From an uncultured Alphaproteobacteria bacterium (GTDB lineage: Bacteria; Pseudomonadota; Alphaproteobacteria; Rhizobiales; Rhizobiaceae): a stretch of 64,000 nt of DNA. Shown in pieces: positions 1-8,610 of the stretch. The translations under genes and the position numbers were made by a program. Numbering within the stretch: the first letter of the stretch is position 1; each line of letters opens with the position of its first letter. The notes beneath the pieces were generated by a model, which had not been told where the DNA came from, ran no database searches, and saw only the letters and a list, made by a program, of their open reading frames with translations. Location: assembly GCA_929200315.1 (NCBI GenBank), contig CAKMZB010000002.1, positions 82,127-146,126 of the forward strand, read 5' to 3'.

Positions 1-175
1 CCACCGCGCTGAGCTGATCATCGAGGATTTGCTTTGTTTCAAGCAGCAGACGGCCAATCAGGGTCGATTTGCCATTATCGACGGAGCCGCAAGTGATGAA
101 GCGCAAAAGGGACATATCGTCCTGCTTGGCGAAATAGGCGCCAACACTTTGTTCGGGATCGGCCGTCGCGCTCAA
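1..175 (-). CDS. cysN: Sulfate adenylyltransferase GTPase subunit, N-terminal part
   Basis: Only the first 58 codons are in the window; the gene runs off the left edge. CysN is the GTPase that drives CysD in making adenosine 5'-phosphosulfate from ATP and sulfate, the first step of assimilatory sulfate reduction. The visible part carries the G1 loop GSVDNGKST at about residue 35, preceded by the family-typical [11 protein letters not shown]. The start is a TTG whose last two bases overlap the cysD stop (TTGA), so the two are translationally coupled. Whether the C-terminus is fused to APS kinase (CysNC, common in rhizobia) cannot be seen. Confidence 0.93.
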   Translation of the reverse strand, partial: MSATADPEQSVGAYFAKQDDMSLLRFITCGSVDNGKSTLIGRLLLETKQILDDQLSAV

Positions 176-1074
176 AAGTAACCCTCACTTTTCATCTTCT
201 CCATGGCCGCAGCCTCCCCGTGGTCGATAAGGCGACCGCTGCGCTCTGATGTCGTCATATCGAGCATTTCGGCAATCACACCACGTAATGTTGTGGCTTG
301 CGATTCCACTGCGCCGGTGAGCGGGTAGCAACCAAGGGTGCGAAACCGCACGGAGCGCATTTGGGGTGTTTCACTGTCCTGCAGGGGCATGCGATCATCA
401 TCGACCACAAGCAGCGTGCCATTGCGCTCCACAGTGGGTCGCTTGGCGGCGAGATAAAGCGGCACAACATCGATTTCCTCGCGGTCGATATAGTGCCAGA
501 CGTCCAGCTCGGTCCAATTGGAGAGCGGGAAGACACGAACGGATTCATCGCTCTTTTTACGTCCGTTATAGAGGTTCCAGGGTTCTGGACGTTGGTTTTT
601 GGGGTCCCAACCATGTCCGGCGGAGCGGAAGGAAAAGATGCGTTCCTTGGCTCGGGATTTCTCCTCATCGCGCCGCGCGCCACCAAAAGCCATGTCGAAA
701 CCGTACTCGTCGAGCGCCATTTTCAGCGCCTGTGTTTTCATCACCCCGGTATAAAAACCACTGTCGTGATTGAAGGGAGTGATGTTGTCCCTCACACCTT
801 GCTGGTTGGTGTGCACGATAAGATCGAGCTCCAGGCGCTGCGCAAGACCGTCGCGGAAGGCAATCATCTCCCGGAATTTCCATGTTGTGTCGATATGGAG
901 CAGCGGGAAGGGCAGCTTGCCCGGGGCGAAGGCCTTCATTGCCAAATGGAGCAGAACCGCGGAATCCTTGCCGATGGAATAAAGCAGCACCGGGTTTTCC
1001 GCCTCGGCAACCGCCTCACGGATAATATGAATGCCTTCGGCTTCCAGGGCATCGAGATGGGTGAGGGAGGAGAT
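172..1074 (-). CDS. cysD: Sulfate adenylyltransferase small subunit
   Basis: PAPS-reductase-family ATP pyrophosphatase that adenylylates sulfate together with CysN. The PP-loop SIGKDS, the block [36 protein letters not shown] and the C-terminal KMKSEGYF are all present. The only ATG/GTG/TTG codon ahead of the PP-loop is a GTG at 990, which would give 272 residues and remove a conserved N-terminal segment. The frame stays open upstream and reads [19 protein letters not shown], typical of CysD. The expected initiator sits at 1072-1074 and is ATC, giving the usual 300 residues. I annotate the ATC position because conservation supports it, but a non-standard start or a sequence error are both possible. 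It overlaps cysN by 4 bases. Confidence 0.9.
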   Translation of the reverse strand: MSSLTHLDALEAEGIHIIREAVAEAENPVLLYSIGKDSAVLLHLAMKAFAPGKLPFPLLHIDTTWKFREMIAFRDGLAQRLELDLIVHTNQQGVRDNITPFNHDSGFYTGVMKTQALKMALDEYGFDMAFGGARRDEEKSRAKERIFSFRSAGHGWDPKNQRPEPWNLYNGRKKSDESVRVFPLSNWTELDVWHYIDREEIDVVPLYLAAKRPTVERNGTLLVVDDDRMPLQDSETPQMRSVRFRTLGCYPLTGAVESQATTLRGVIAEMLDMTTSERSGRLIDHGEAAAMEKMKSEGYF

Positions 1075-1184
1075 TGATCTGAACTCTATGACGGGCGTGT
1101 ATCGCCCTTTCTTTCAAGGGAACGGCCAGGCAAATCAAGCAGCGGAGAAAAATGATACGCCTGAAAAGATGATGTGATTTTGAC

Positions 1185-1201
1185 TGATACACGATACATC
1201 A
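1185..1201. repeat. GATACA direct repeat in cysD upstream region
   Basis: Two copies of GATACA (1186-1191 and 1193-1198) lie 7 bases apart inside an imperfect palindrome with TGAT/ATCA ends. It sits about 110 bases upstream of cysD in the 1075-1343 gap between the divergent cysD and the PP2C gene. A regulatory role is only an inference; I know of no matching consensus. The same gap contains a short hairpin at 1093-1107 just before the cysD start. Confidence 0.25.
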
Positions 1202-1343
1202 TATTGGAATAGTTGATAATTTTTTGATTTCAGGGATTTTCCTGCGCAAGGTTCATCTGAACCTCATCATACAAACGGCGTTTCGACCGGACGCCCGTGA
1301 TGTATCCGTTTAACAACATGCGGTTCAGCCGAAGGGCGTATCA

Positions 1344-2216
1344 ATGTCGACAAAAATCAAAGTGACTGAAGGTCTGTCGCTGGCTGGTTCTGCTCATCGA
1401 ACCAACGAGGATACATTTGGCGCCAACGCTCATTGTGCGTTTGTGATTGATGGTGCGACCGGCCTGGGTGACGGGCAGCAACTCGACAGTGAAGGAAGTG
1501 ATGCCGCCTGGCTTGCAAAGCAGGCCAAGCGCTTTTTGGAGGAAAATCTGCAGGAGCAAAGTGCGCTGCAGGCCATCTTTCGTGATCTGAGCACGCAAAT
1601 GCACCAGGCATTTTTTGCCTCTGCTTCCCAGCAGGACCTTCCCCGCTATGCCTGGCCGACGGCAAGCTTCGCCTTGCTGCGCGTGTCCAACGGGAAGTTG
1701 GCCTTTGCTGGCTTGGGCGATTGCTCGCTTTATGTGCGGTCACGGGGGCGCGTTCAAACGCTGAATCCTATGAAGGATTTTGCGACAATCGAAGCCAACT
1801 ATGCCGCACATCACCTGCAAGAATCGGGAGGTTTCAGCCAGCAAAAGAACCTGCTGAGCGACCCGGCTACGCTGGCTACGCTGCGCCAAATCAGAAGTCT
1901 GCAAAATACATCTGAAAGTGGGATCTGGACGTTGGGACTGGTTCGCGAAGCGGCAGATCACGTGCACGTTGAAGAACTGGACGTGGAAGCTGAGGGCGTC
2001 GCGCTGTTGTGCAGCGATGGTTTTTCGGCGCTGGTGAACGACTATCAGCAATATTCGGCTGATAGCCTGTTAGAGGCCACTATGACCGACGGACTACAAG
2101 CACTGATGGCCGAACTTCGCCATATTGAGACTTCGATTGATCCTGAGGGAACAAAATATCCAAGGTTCAAACAAAGCGATGATGCAACTGCCGTGCTGGT
2201 ATCCTGGTCATCCTGA
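1344..2216 (+). CDS. PP2C-family serine/threonine phosphatase
   Basis: A 290-residue stand-alone PP2C catalytic domain, predicted cytosolic because no signal peptide or membrane segment is visible. Family motifs appear in order: RTNED near residue 20, the metal-binding VIDGATG near 36, GLGDCSLY near 122, LLCSDGFSALV near 210 and SDDATAVLV at the C-terminus. These metal-binding aspartates predict an Mn/Mg-dependent phosphatase acting on Ser/Thr phosphoproteins. There is no regulatory domain and no recognisable kinase partner nearby, so the substrate is unknown. Its stop codon directly abuts that of the convergent MFS gene, with no spacer and no terminator visible. Confidence 0.82.
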   Translation: MSTKIKVTEGLSLAGSAHRTNEDTFGANAHCAFVIDGATGLGDGQQLDSEGSDAAWLAKQAKRFLEENLQEQSALQAIFRDLSTQMHQAFFASASQQDLPRYAWPTASFALLRVSNGKLAFAGLGDCSLYVRSRGRVQTLNPMKDFATIEANYAAHHLQESGGFSQQKNLLSDPATLATLRQIRSLQNTSESGIWTLGLVREAADHVHVEELDVEAEGVALLCSDGFSALVNDYQQYSADSLLEATMTDGLQALMAELRHIETSIDPEGTKYPRFKQSDDATAVLVSWSS

Positions 2217-3362
2217 TCAATCTGTATCGACAGCATCGGCATGTTTGACGATGGGAGCCAGAAACATCACCAGGAAAAGCGCCAGCGCCAGCCCCGTAAA
2301 TACAAAGCTAAAGCTGAATATCTCCGCCACATACCCAAAGGATGCCGGGGCCACCAGCAGCCCCGAATAGCCGATAGTCGTGGCCATGGAGAGGCCGATG
2401 CCGGGCGCCAATCCTGGTAGATTGCCAGCAGCGGAAAAAGCGATGGGCACCAGGTTGGACATGCCCAAGCCAGCAACCAGGAAGCCGACGATAGCCACGG
2501 TGTCTGAACTGGCGGTGCCAGCAACGAGCAATCCAACGGCTGCAGTTAGCGCGCAAAGCCTCATTGTGCGAACTGCACCGTAGCGCGCGCGAATGGGATC
2601 ACCAAAGAACCGGACAATCGCCATGGTCCCTGAAAAGGCGCCAAATGCAAACGATGCGGCCAGAGTGTTGGCTCCAAGCTCATTTTTTAGGTAGAGCGCA
2701 CTCCAGTCGATCACTGCTCCTTCCGGCATGGCAGAGCACAGGGCGACGAAACCCACCAGATAGGGCAGCAACATGCGGGGGAAAGCCAGTTTGGTTTTTT
2801 GCGCAGGCGCGCTGGACCCACTTGCCCTGAGTTGCGGCAAGGCCAGAACAACAATGATCAACGATACAGCCGTGGTTATCAGCGCGTGCATATAAATGTT
2901 GGAATATTCCAGCAGGTAGCCGCTCACCATCGCACCTCCCAGGCCGCCGAGACTCCAGAAACCGTGGCAGGAAGACATGATTGGGCAGACGATCTTCTTT
3001 TCCACCTCGACGGCGAAGGTGTTCATCGCCACATCCATGCCCGAAATCAGTCCGCCAAAAACAAACAGCGCTATCGCCGCCGTGACGACATTGGGCGAAA
3101 GCGTGATCCATAGCATCGTGGTAGCTGCAGCCAGGCTCAAATAGCGGGTGATCCGAGCCGTTCCAAACCGCGCAATCGTCACACCTATCACGGGCATGGT
3201 GAGGATTGATCCAATCCCGAAGACAACGATCATCAGCCCGACCGCGCCTTCGCTCAGCGACAGCCGGTCGGCAAATGTCGGAATTTTGGCGGCCCATGTT
3301 CCGATCAAAAAGCCATTGATCAAGAACAGCAGGGAGACCGAATGTCGGGCGGTAAGGGACAT
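2217..3362 (-). CDS. MFS transporter, YbjJ-like
   Basis: A 381-residue inner-membrane protein with about twelve hydrophobic segments. The N-terminus (LLFLINGFLIGTWAAKIP) and the internal GLGMSNLVPIAFSAAGN resemble the YbjJ/sugar-MFS group, whose substrates are poorly known. It is the last gene of the minus-strand run beginning at murQ, 12 bases after the ABC ATPase, so it is probably co-transcribed with the amino-sugar importer. It could export a by-product or import a related sugar. I cannot assign a substrate from sequence. Confidence 0.8.
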   Translation of the reverse strand: MSLTARHSVSLLFLINGFLIGTWAAKIPTFADRLSLSEGAVGLMIVVFGIGSILTMPVIGVTIARFGTARITRYLSLAAATTMLWITLSPNVVTAAIALFVFGGLISGMDVAMNTFAVEVEKKIVCPIMSSCHGFWSLGGLGGAMVSGYLLEYSNIYMHALITTAVSLIIVVLALPQLRASGSSAPAQKTKLAFPRMLLPYLVGFVALCSAMPEGAVIDWSALYLKNELGANTLAASFAFGAFSGTMAIVRFFGDPIRARYGAVRTMRLCALTAAVGLLVAGTASSDTVAIVGFLVAGLGMSNLVPIAFSAAGNLPGLAPGIGLSMATTIGYSGLLVAPASFGYVAEIFSFSFVFTGLALALFLVMFLAPIVKHADAVDTD

Positions 3363-3374
3363 TAGCTGGGAAGG

Positions 3375-4376
3375 CTAGACGATTGTATTGCCGTCCGCGT
3401 CGAATCGAAATGACTGCTTCGCATCGAAGTCTGCTGAGAGTTTCGATTCAACTTCAAATTCGTGCTGACCAAACAACCGGACCGAGATCAGGTCGGCTTG
3501 ACCGTAGTCCAGATAAACATTGGTGTCGCCGCCCAGTTGCTCGATATGCGAAACGGTTCCCTTGAGTTTTCCACCATCAGGTGACAATTTGATATGCTCT
3601 GGACGAATGCCAATCGTCGCCGCCTCATCATCACCCAGGATCTGCGCCGGGATGAAGTTCATTTGTGGTGAACCAATGAAACCGGCAACAAATTTGTTGG
3701 CGGGCGCGTTGTAGAGTTCCATCGGCGTGCCGACCTGTTCGATACGACCATCGTGCAAAACAACAATGCGGTCAGCCAGTGTCATTGCCTCGGTCTGATC
3801 GTGAGTCACGTAGATCATGGTCGCTGCAAGCTGGCGATGCAGGCGGGCAATCTCCAGCCGGGTGTTGACCCTCAATGCGGCATCAAGATTAGACAACGGT
3901 TCGTCAAACAGAAACAATTCCGGTTTGCGCACAATCGCCCGGCCAATCGCCACACGTTGCCGCTGACCGCCGGACAATTCTGCCGGCCGCCGGTCCAGAT
4001 ATTCATCAAGCGCTAACATGGAGCTTGCCAGATCGACCCGGGACTTGATTTCAGCAGCCGGGCGTTTCGCCTGCTTCATGCCAAGGCTCATATTATCCCG
4101 CACGGTCAGGTGGGGATACAGCGCGTAAGTCTGGAACACCATGGCAATGCCGCGCTTGGTGGGTGGCAATGCATTGACCACAGCATCGTCAATCTCAATG
4201 CTTCCTGATGTTTCGTCCTCCAACCCAGCGATAATCCGCAAAAGTGTCGACTTCCCGCAGCCTGAGGGGCCAACGAAAATAACAAACTCGCCATCCTCGA
4301 CGTCGAGGTTGATACCTTTCAATACGTCCACATCGCCAAATGATTTGTGGACGTCCTTAAGTGACAGGGATCCCAA
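3375..4376 (-). CDS. Sugar ABC transporter ATPase, MsmK/UgpC type
   Basis: Cytoplasmic ATPase of a CUT1-type sugar importer. It carries Walker A GPSGCGKST, the signature LSGGQRQRVAIGRA, Walker B LFLFDEPLSNLD, the H-loop THDQTEAM and a C-terminal TOBE-like regulatory region with IGIRPEHIKL. I place the start at a TTG (4376) seven bases after GGAG, giving MGSLSLKDVHKSFG and 333 residues. An upstream in-frame start at 4439 would add a tail with no homology that overlaps the dehydrogenase gene. It should power the two permeases and the binding protein encoded upstream in the same operon. Confidence 0.9.
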   Translation of the reverse strand: MGSLSLKDVHKSFGDVDVLKGINLDVEDGEFVIFVGPSGCGKSTLLRIIAGLEDETSGSIEIDDAVVNALPPTKRGIAMVFQTYALYPHLTVRDNMSLGMKQAKRPAAEIKSRVDLASSMLALDEYLDRRPAELSGGQRQRVAIGRAIVRKPELFLFDEPLSNLDAALRVNTRLEIARLHRQLAATMIYVTHDQTEAMTLADRIVVLHDGRIEQVGTPMELYNAPANKFVAGFIGSPQMNFIPAQILGDDEAATIGIRPEHIKLSPDGGKLKGTVSHIEQLGGDTNVYLDYGQADLISVRLFGQHEFEVESKLSADFDAKQSFRFDADGNTIV

Positions 4377-4380
4377 AACT

Positions 4381-5457
4381 CTACTCCACTTCCTCAAGAT
4401 GAATTTCATTGCCGGTGCGGATGCTTTCATCCGCAGCAAGACAAATTCTCAAAGACTGAACTGCGTCTTCAAGATGCCTGGACAGGTCAATATCCTCGCG
4501 TATCGCCTTTAGCAGATAGGCTTGCTCGCGGGCGCACAGAGCATCGTGATCAGGTTCATCCTGCATCGACAGGTCACGGTCAGCGTCTGTGAATTCTCCA
4601 GATCCATCAGTTCGAGAAGAGTGCACACGAATGAGGGAGGTCTTGGTGTGGGCATCAACGTCATCCGACTTAGTGCCCTCCGGTACAACGATTGAGACAC
4701 TACCGTTTGGAGAGATGATATCCTTCACAAAGAATGCAGTCTCCGACATCATCGGCCCCCAACCGGCTTCATACCAACCGACTGAACCGTCCTCGAAGAC
4801 CACTTGGAAATGACCGTAATTGTACATGGCCGGATTAATTTCGTCGCTCATGCGTAGGCCCATGCCGCTAACCTTGATGGGCTTGGCATCAGTCACCTGG
4901 CACATCACGTCGACATAATGGACACCGCAATCAACAATGGGCGACGTGGTTTCCATCAGGCTCTTATGCGTCTTCCAGGTTTCACCAGATGACTGCTGAT
5001 TGAGATTGAGCCGGAACACATAAGGACCGCCCAGCTGGCGCGCCTCGTCGATCAAGGTGATCCACGATGGATGATGGCGCAGGATATAGCCAACCAGCAC
5101 TTTTTTGTTGAGCCTGCTTGCAGCTTTGACCACCCGCCGCGCGTCTTCAACGGTGGTTGCAATCGGCTTTTCCAGGAACACATGTGCACCCGCTTCCATC
5201 GCTGCGATGGCGTAGTCAGCATGGGTGCCGGAATACGTGTTGATGGACACAACATCTGGCTTCAGATCGGTCAGTGCTTTTTCGAAAGAATGTTCAAAAG
5301 GATAGGCCGTGAGCTCGTCGGGGAGACTTGGCTCGGAGCGGTTGACCAAGCCAACAATTTCAAAGCCGTCATTGTGATGATAGGCCAACGCATGGCTGCG
5401 TCCCATATTTCCCAGTCCGGCAACCAGAACGCGCAGTGGTGTATCGGCTCCGCTCAT
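4381..5457 (-). CDS. Gfo/Idh/MocA-family NAD(P)-dependent oxidoreductase
   Basis: A 358-residue protein with an N-terminal Rossmann fold (LVAGLGNMGRSHA, residues 11-23), the family signature EKPIA at 96-100 and a second domain with SPIVDCGVHYVDVM, which holds the usual catalytic histidine. Members oxidise sugars, inositols or sugar nucleotides, and some use transient NAD-dependent oxidation to cleave glycosides or eliminate groups. It sits between the MalG-type permease (ATGA overlap) and the ATPase, inside a transporter operon, so it probably acts on the imported sugar. The classical MurNAc/GlcNAc pathway has no step for it, so its reaction is unassigned. Confidence 0.85.
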   Translation of the reverse strand: MSGADTPLRVLVAGLGNMGRSHALAYHHNDGFEIVGLVNRSEPSLPDELTAYPFEHSFEKALTDLKPDVVSINTYSGTHADYAIAAMEAGAHVFLEKPIATTVEDARRVVKAASRLNKKVLVGYILRHHPSWITLIDEARQLGGPYVFRLNLNQQSSGETWKTHKSLMETTSPIVDCGVHYVDVMCQVTDAKPIKVSGMGLRMSDEINPAMYNYGHFQVVFEDGSVGWYEAGWGPMMSETAFFVKDIISPNGSVSIVVPEGTKSDDVDAHTKTSLIRVHSSRTDGSGEFTDADRDLSMQDEPDHDALCAREQAYLLKAIREDIDLSRHLEDAVQSLRICLAADESIRTGNEIHLEEVE

Positions 5458-6317
5458 TTGACGGCTCCAGACGTGATGCCCTTGATCAGTTGCTTGGAGA
5501 AGATCACGTAGAGGACCAGCACCGGTACTATTGCCAGGGACAGGGACGCCAGCACAGCGTTCCAGTTGGTAACGAACTGGCCGATGAACACTTGTGCACC
5601 AAGCGTGACGGTTTTGACTTCTTCAGCCGGTGCAAGGATCAGCGGGAACCAAAGATCGTTCCAAATCGGAATCATCGTGAAGACGGCAACTGTTGCCATT
5701 GCAGGCCTGATCAGGGGCAAAACAAGCCTCAGGAAGATTCGGTATTCAGATAGTCCGTCAATACGCCCAGCATTCTTCAGGTCATCTGATATGCCCTGCA
5801 TGAATTCCGACAAAATGAAGATTGCCAAGGGCAATCCCTGAGCCGTGTAAACGAGAATGAGCGCGGTCAGCGTATTCACCAATCCGCTGGCGACCATCAT
5901 CTGCAAGATTGCAACGGTACCAAGCCGGATTGGGATCATGATCCCCAGTGCCAGATAAAGACCAGTCAGCAAGTTCAGGCGAAAACGATACTCAGCGAGC
6001 GCAAAGGCTGCCATGGCGCCGAACAACAGAACCATCGTCAGTGATACCACTGTGACAATCAGGCTGTTTTGAAAATACAGGATGAAATCCCCCTGCTTCA
6101 TCACCGTCTCATAGCCGACAAGGCTGAACGATTCTGAATCCGGCAAGGACAGGGGCGAGCGGAAAATGGCTTTGCGGGTCTTAAACGAGTTTATCAGGAT
6201 CACTGCGACCGGAAACAAGGCGATCAGCGTGTAGGTGATCAAGACTGCGTGGGCGGCAACGGCCCGCATCGAGATGGAGGATGCAAGCGAAGCTGAAACG
6301 TTGGAACGAGTGCTCAT
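5454..6317 (-). CDS. Sugar ABC transporter permease, MalG type
   Basis: A 287-residue inner-membrane permease with six predicted membrane segments. The cytoplasmic EAA loop, which docks on the ATPase, reads NAGRIDGLSEYRIFLRLVLPL. It pairs with the MalF-type permease encoded 9 bases upstream, and its stop overlaps the dehydrogenase start by 4 bases (ATGA), giving tight translational coupling. Family membership predicts uptake of a mono- or oligosaccharide; the operon context suggests an amino sugar. Confidence 0.9.
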   Translation of the reverse strand: MSTRSNVSASLASSISMRAVAAHAVLITYTLIALFPVAVILINSFKTRKAIFRSPLSLPDSESFSLVGYETVMKQGDFILYFQNSLIVTVVSLTMVLLFGAMAAFALAEYRFRLNLLTGLYLALGIMIPIRLGTVAILQMMVASGLVNTLTALILVYTAQGLPLAIFILSEFMQGISDDLKNAGRIDGLSEYRIFLRLVLPLIRPAMATVAVFTMIPIWNDLWFPLILAPAEEVKTVTLGAQVFIGQFVTNWNAVLASLSLAIVPVLVLYVIFSKQLIKGITSGAVK

Positions 6318-6326
6318 GACCGCCTC

Positions 6327-7253
6327 CTAAAACTGGTAACGGCGCAGCCGCGTTTGAATACCGAAGAGGTAAATTGAGACGCCGACCAGGATGATGAAGA
6401 ACATGCTCGAGGCAATGGCCGATCCCATATTGGGATCACCCAATTGCAGCTGGAACCCAAAGAAGGTCCGGAACATGAACGTTCCCAACACATCAGTGGA
6501 ATAGTTCGGTCCAGCCAGCGCCCCTTGGGCAGAATAGATCAAATCGAATGCGTTGAAGTTGCCGACAAAGGTTAGGATTGAAATGATCCCGATCGACGGC
6601 AGAATGAGCGGAAGCTTGATTTTCCAGAACTGCGCCATGCCGGAAAGGCCATCACATTCAGCCGCTTCCAATATTTCGTCGGGGATCGAAAGCATTGCAG
6701 CGTAGATCAGCATCATTGGTATGCCGACAAATTGCCAAACGGAGATCAGCGCCAGGGTTGTCAGCGCGTATTCCTCTTTGCCCAGCCAGGGTGCGAAGAG
6801 GCTTTTCAAGCCGACCGCATCCAACATGCTTGGAGCAACACCCCAAAGCGGGCTCAGTATCAGCTTCCAGGCAAAACCGACGATGACAAAAGACAGAATG
6901 GTTGGGATGAAGATTGAGGTGCGGTAGAAGGCGCGCATACGCAACTTGTTGCTGCTGAGAAGGGCAGCCAACAGGATGCCGATGGGGTTCTGAACCACCA
7001 TGTGAACGACAAAAAACCAGGTGTTGTTGATCAGTGCGTTCCAAAAACTGGCCGCCCATCGTTCATCACCAAACAGGGTGGTGAAGTTGTCCAGACCAAC
7101 AAATTTCTGAACGCCATCAACCTCAGCGAAGAGCGACATCTGGAGGGTTCCAAACAATGGGACCACCATAAATGTCGTGTAAATGAGGAAGGCGGGGGCC
7201 AAAAAGACGAGGATGTGCCATCGGAATGTAGGCTTGTGAACTTTATCCGGCAT
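6327..7253 (-). CDS. Sugar ABC transporter permease, MalF type
   Basis: A 308-residue inner-membrane permease, first of the pair. It has an N-terminal membrane segment followed by a periplasmic stretch and an EAA loop (EAAECDGLSGMAQFWKIKLP). I prefer the second ATG (7253, MPDKVHK) because a GGGGGA ribosome-binding site precedes it; an in-frame ATG at 7265 is possible. It is separated from the binding-protein gene by 67 bases containing a strong hairpin, which may set the high binding-protein to permease ratio usual for these systems. Confidence 0.9.
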   Translation of the reverse strand: MPDKVHKPTFRWHILVFLAPAFLIYTTFMVVPLFGTLQMSLFAEVDGVQKFVGLDNFTTLFGDERWAASFWNALINNTWFFVVHMVVQNPIGILLAALLSSNKLRMRAFYRTSIFIPTILSFVIVGFAWKLILSPLWGVAPSMLDAVGLKSLFAPWLGKEEYALTTLALISVWQFVGIPMMLIYAAMLSIPDEILEAAECDGLSGMAQFWKIKLPLILPSIGIISILTFVGNFNAFDLIYSAQGALAGPNYSTDVLGTFMFRTFFGFQLQLGDPNMGSAIASSMFFIILVGVSIYLFGIQTRLRRYQF

Positions 7254-7283
7254 TGGGTCCCCCATCCCGCAATTGCGAGGTGT

Positions 7284-7309
7284 CCGGGGCCGTCTGTAAA
7301 CGGCCCCGG
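7284..7309 (-). terminator. Intercistronic hairpin after the sugar-binding protein gene
   Basis: A perfect 10-base-pair GC-rich stem (7284-7293 with 7300-7309) and a 6-base loop lie between the stop of the binding-protein gene and the permease start. No T-run follows on the minus strand, so it is better read as an mRNA-stabilising or processing hairpin, or a partial terminator, than as a full stop. Such hairpins commonly protect binding-protein mRNA from 3' decay. Confidence 0.6.
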
Positions 7310-7320
7310 GCGTTTCGTAT

Positions 7321-8580
7321 TTACTTTTGAGGTGCGTACCAGGAGGCCAGGCCGTCCTGCAGGCGCTTGCCAGCAGCTTCCGGTGCCTCTGTACCCTTGA
7401 TCACGTTTGCTGAAGCGTTCCAGGTTTCGTTTTCAAGGCTTGGCGTACCGCGCGACAGGATCTGATAGGTCGAACGGATGGTCGACTTACACTTTGAGCG
7501 CCAGGAGATGAATTCCTGAGCCAGTGGATCTTCCAGTTCAACCGGAGCGGTGGAAAGAGGGAAGAATCCTGGCAACGAATTTGCGTAAATCTCGGCAAAT
7601 TCTGCGGTTGCTACCCAGTTCAGAAAGGTTTTTGCAGCTTCGGCATTTTTGGAATTGGCGTTCATGCCAATTGCGATGTCGGTGTGGTCAGAAATATGAC
7701 ATTCATCACTGGCATTCTGAACCGGCGGGATGAAAGCACCCATTTTGAAATCAGCATTGGCGTTAAAACCAGTGATTTCCCAGGAACCAGCAGGATATAT
7801 CGCAGCGCGGCCAAGGGTGAACAGGTTCTGGCTGTCTGGATAGGACTGAGCTTCAAAACCATCACCCAGATAATCCTTCCACTTGGCCAACTGACGATAG
7901 GGCTCCACCCAGGCATCATCGGTCAGCTTCTGTGTGCCGGCGATGAGTGCATTGCGGCCCTCTTCACCCTTCCAGTAGTTGGGTCCAATGTTGTTGTAGC
8001 CCATGGTCGCTGCTTCCCACTGATCAGCGGTTCCCATGGCCATTGGAATATAGTTGCCCTTGGCTTTGATCGCATCAAGAGCGGCAAAGAACTCTGCCTC
8101 AGTGGCGGGAACGGCGACGCCTGCATCTTCCAAAGCTTCAACATTGTAGATGAAACCATGAATCACTGACGCCATTGGCACGCAGAACGGGTTCTTGCCG
8201 TCGTCGGTGATCCAGGCAGACTTCGCCACGTCGGAGAAATTGTTCATGCCGGAAAGGTCAGCCAAAGAGGCCAAATGACCTTTGTCATACAGGGCCAGCG
8301 ACGTATCGAACGGGCGGCAGGTGATCAAATCACCGGCAGAACCTGCATCAAGTTTGGAGTTCAATACAGCATTATATTCTGCTGGAGCAGACGGCGTGAA
8401 TTTGACCTTGATGCCAGGATTTTCAGCCTCAAAGGCGGGAATGATTTTCTCCTGCCAGATCGACAGATCGTCATTGCGCCAGCTTTCGATCGTTAGCGTG
8501 ACATCCTCGGCATGTGCTGCACTTGCAGCACCCAGAATAGTCGATGCCATAAGCATCAGCTTGATTGAGTTCTTTGTCAT
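7321..8580 (-). CDS. Sugar ABC transporter periplasmic binding protein
   Basis: A 419-residue family 1 extracellular solute-binding protein. A classical Sec signal peptide (KLMLMASTILGAASAAHA, cleavage after about residue 24) precedes a mature domain beginning EDVTLTIESWRNDDL, with AFEAENPGIKVKF as in MalE-like proteins. It captures the substrate in the periplasm for the two permeases encoded downstream. GGGAGATAGAA precedes the ATG. It follows murQ after 30 bases, so capture and the etherase step are co-expressed. The family binds many sugars, so specificity for GlcNAc or MurNAc is inferred from context only. Confidence 0.9.
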   Translation of the reverse strand: MTKNSIKLMLMASTILGAASAAHAEDVTLTIESWRNDDLSIWQEKIIPAFEAENPGIKVKFTPSAPAEYNAVLNSKLDAGSAGDLITCRPFDTSLALYDKGHLASLADLSGMNNFSDVAKSAWITDDGKNPFCVPMASVIHGFIYNVEALEDAGVAVPATEAEFFAALDAIKAKGNYIPMAMGTADQWEAATMGYNNIGPNYWKGEEGRNALIAGTQKLTDDAWVEPYRQLAKWKDYLGDGFEAQSYPDSQNLFTLGRAAIYPAGSWEITGFNANADFKMGAFIPPVQNASDECHISDHTDIAIGMNANSKNAEAAKTFLNWVATAEFAEIYANSLPGFFPLSTAPVELEDPLAQEFISWRSKCKSTIRSTYQILSRGTPSLENETWNASANVIKGTEAPEAAGKRLQDGLASWYAPQK

Positions 8581-8610
8581 TTCTATCTCCCTTTTGCGCT
8601 CGCGGCGCGG

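Noticed and set aside
298-1077. A 259-codon open frame on the plus strand across cysD
   Set aside because: It is antisense to a clearly conserved CysD, has no recognisable motif and only reflects codon bias of the real gene.
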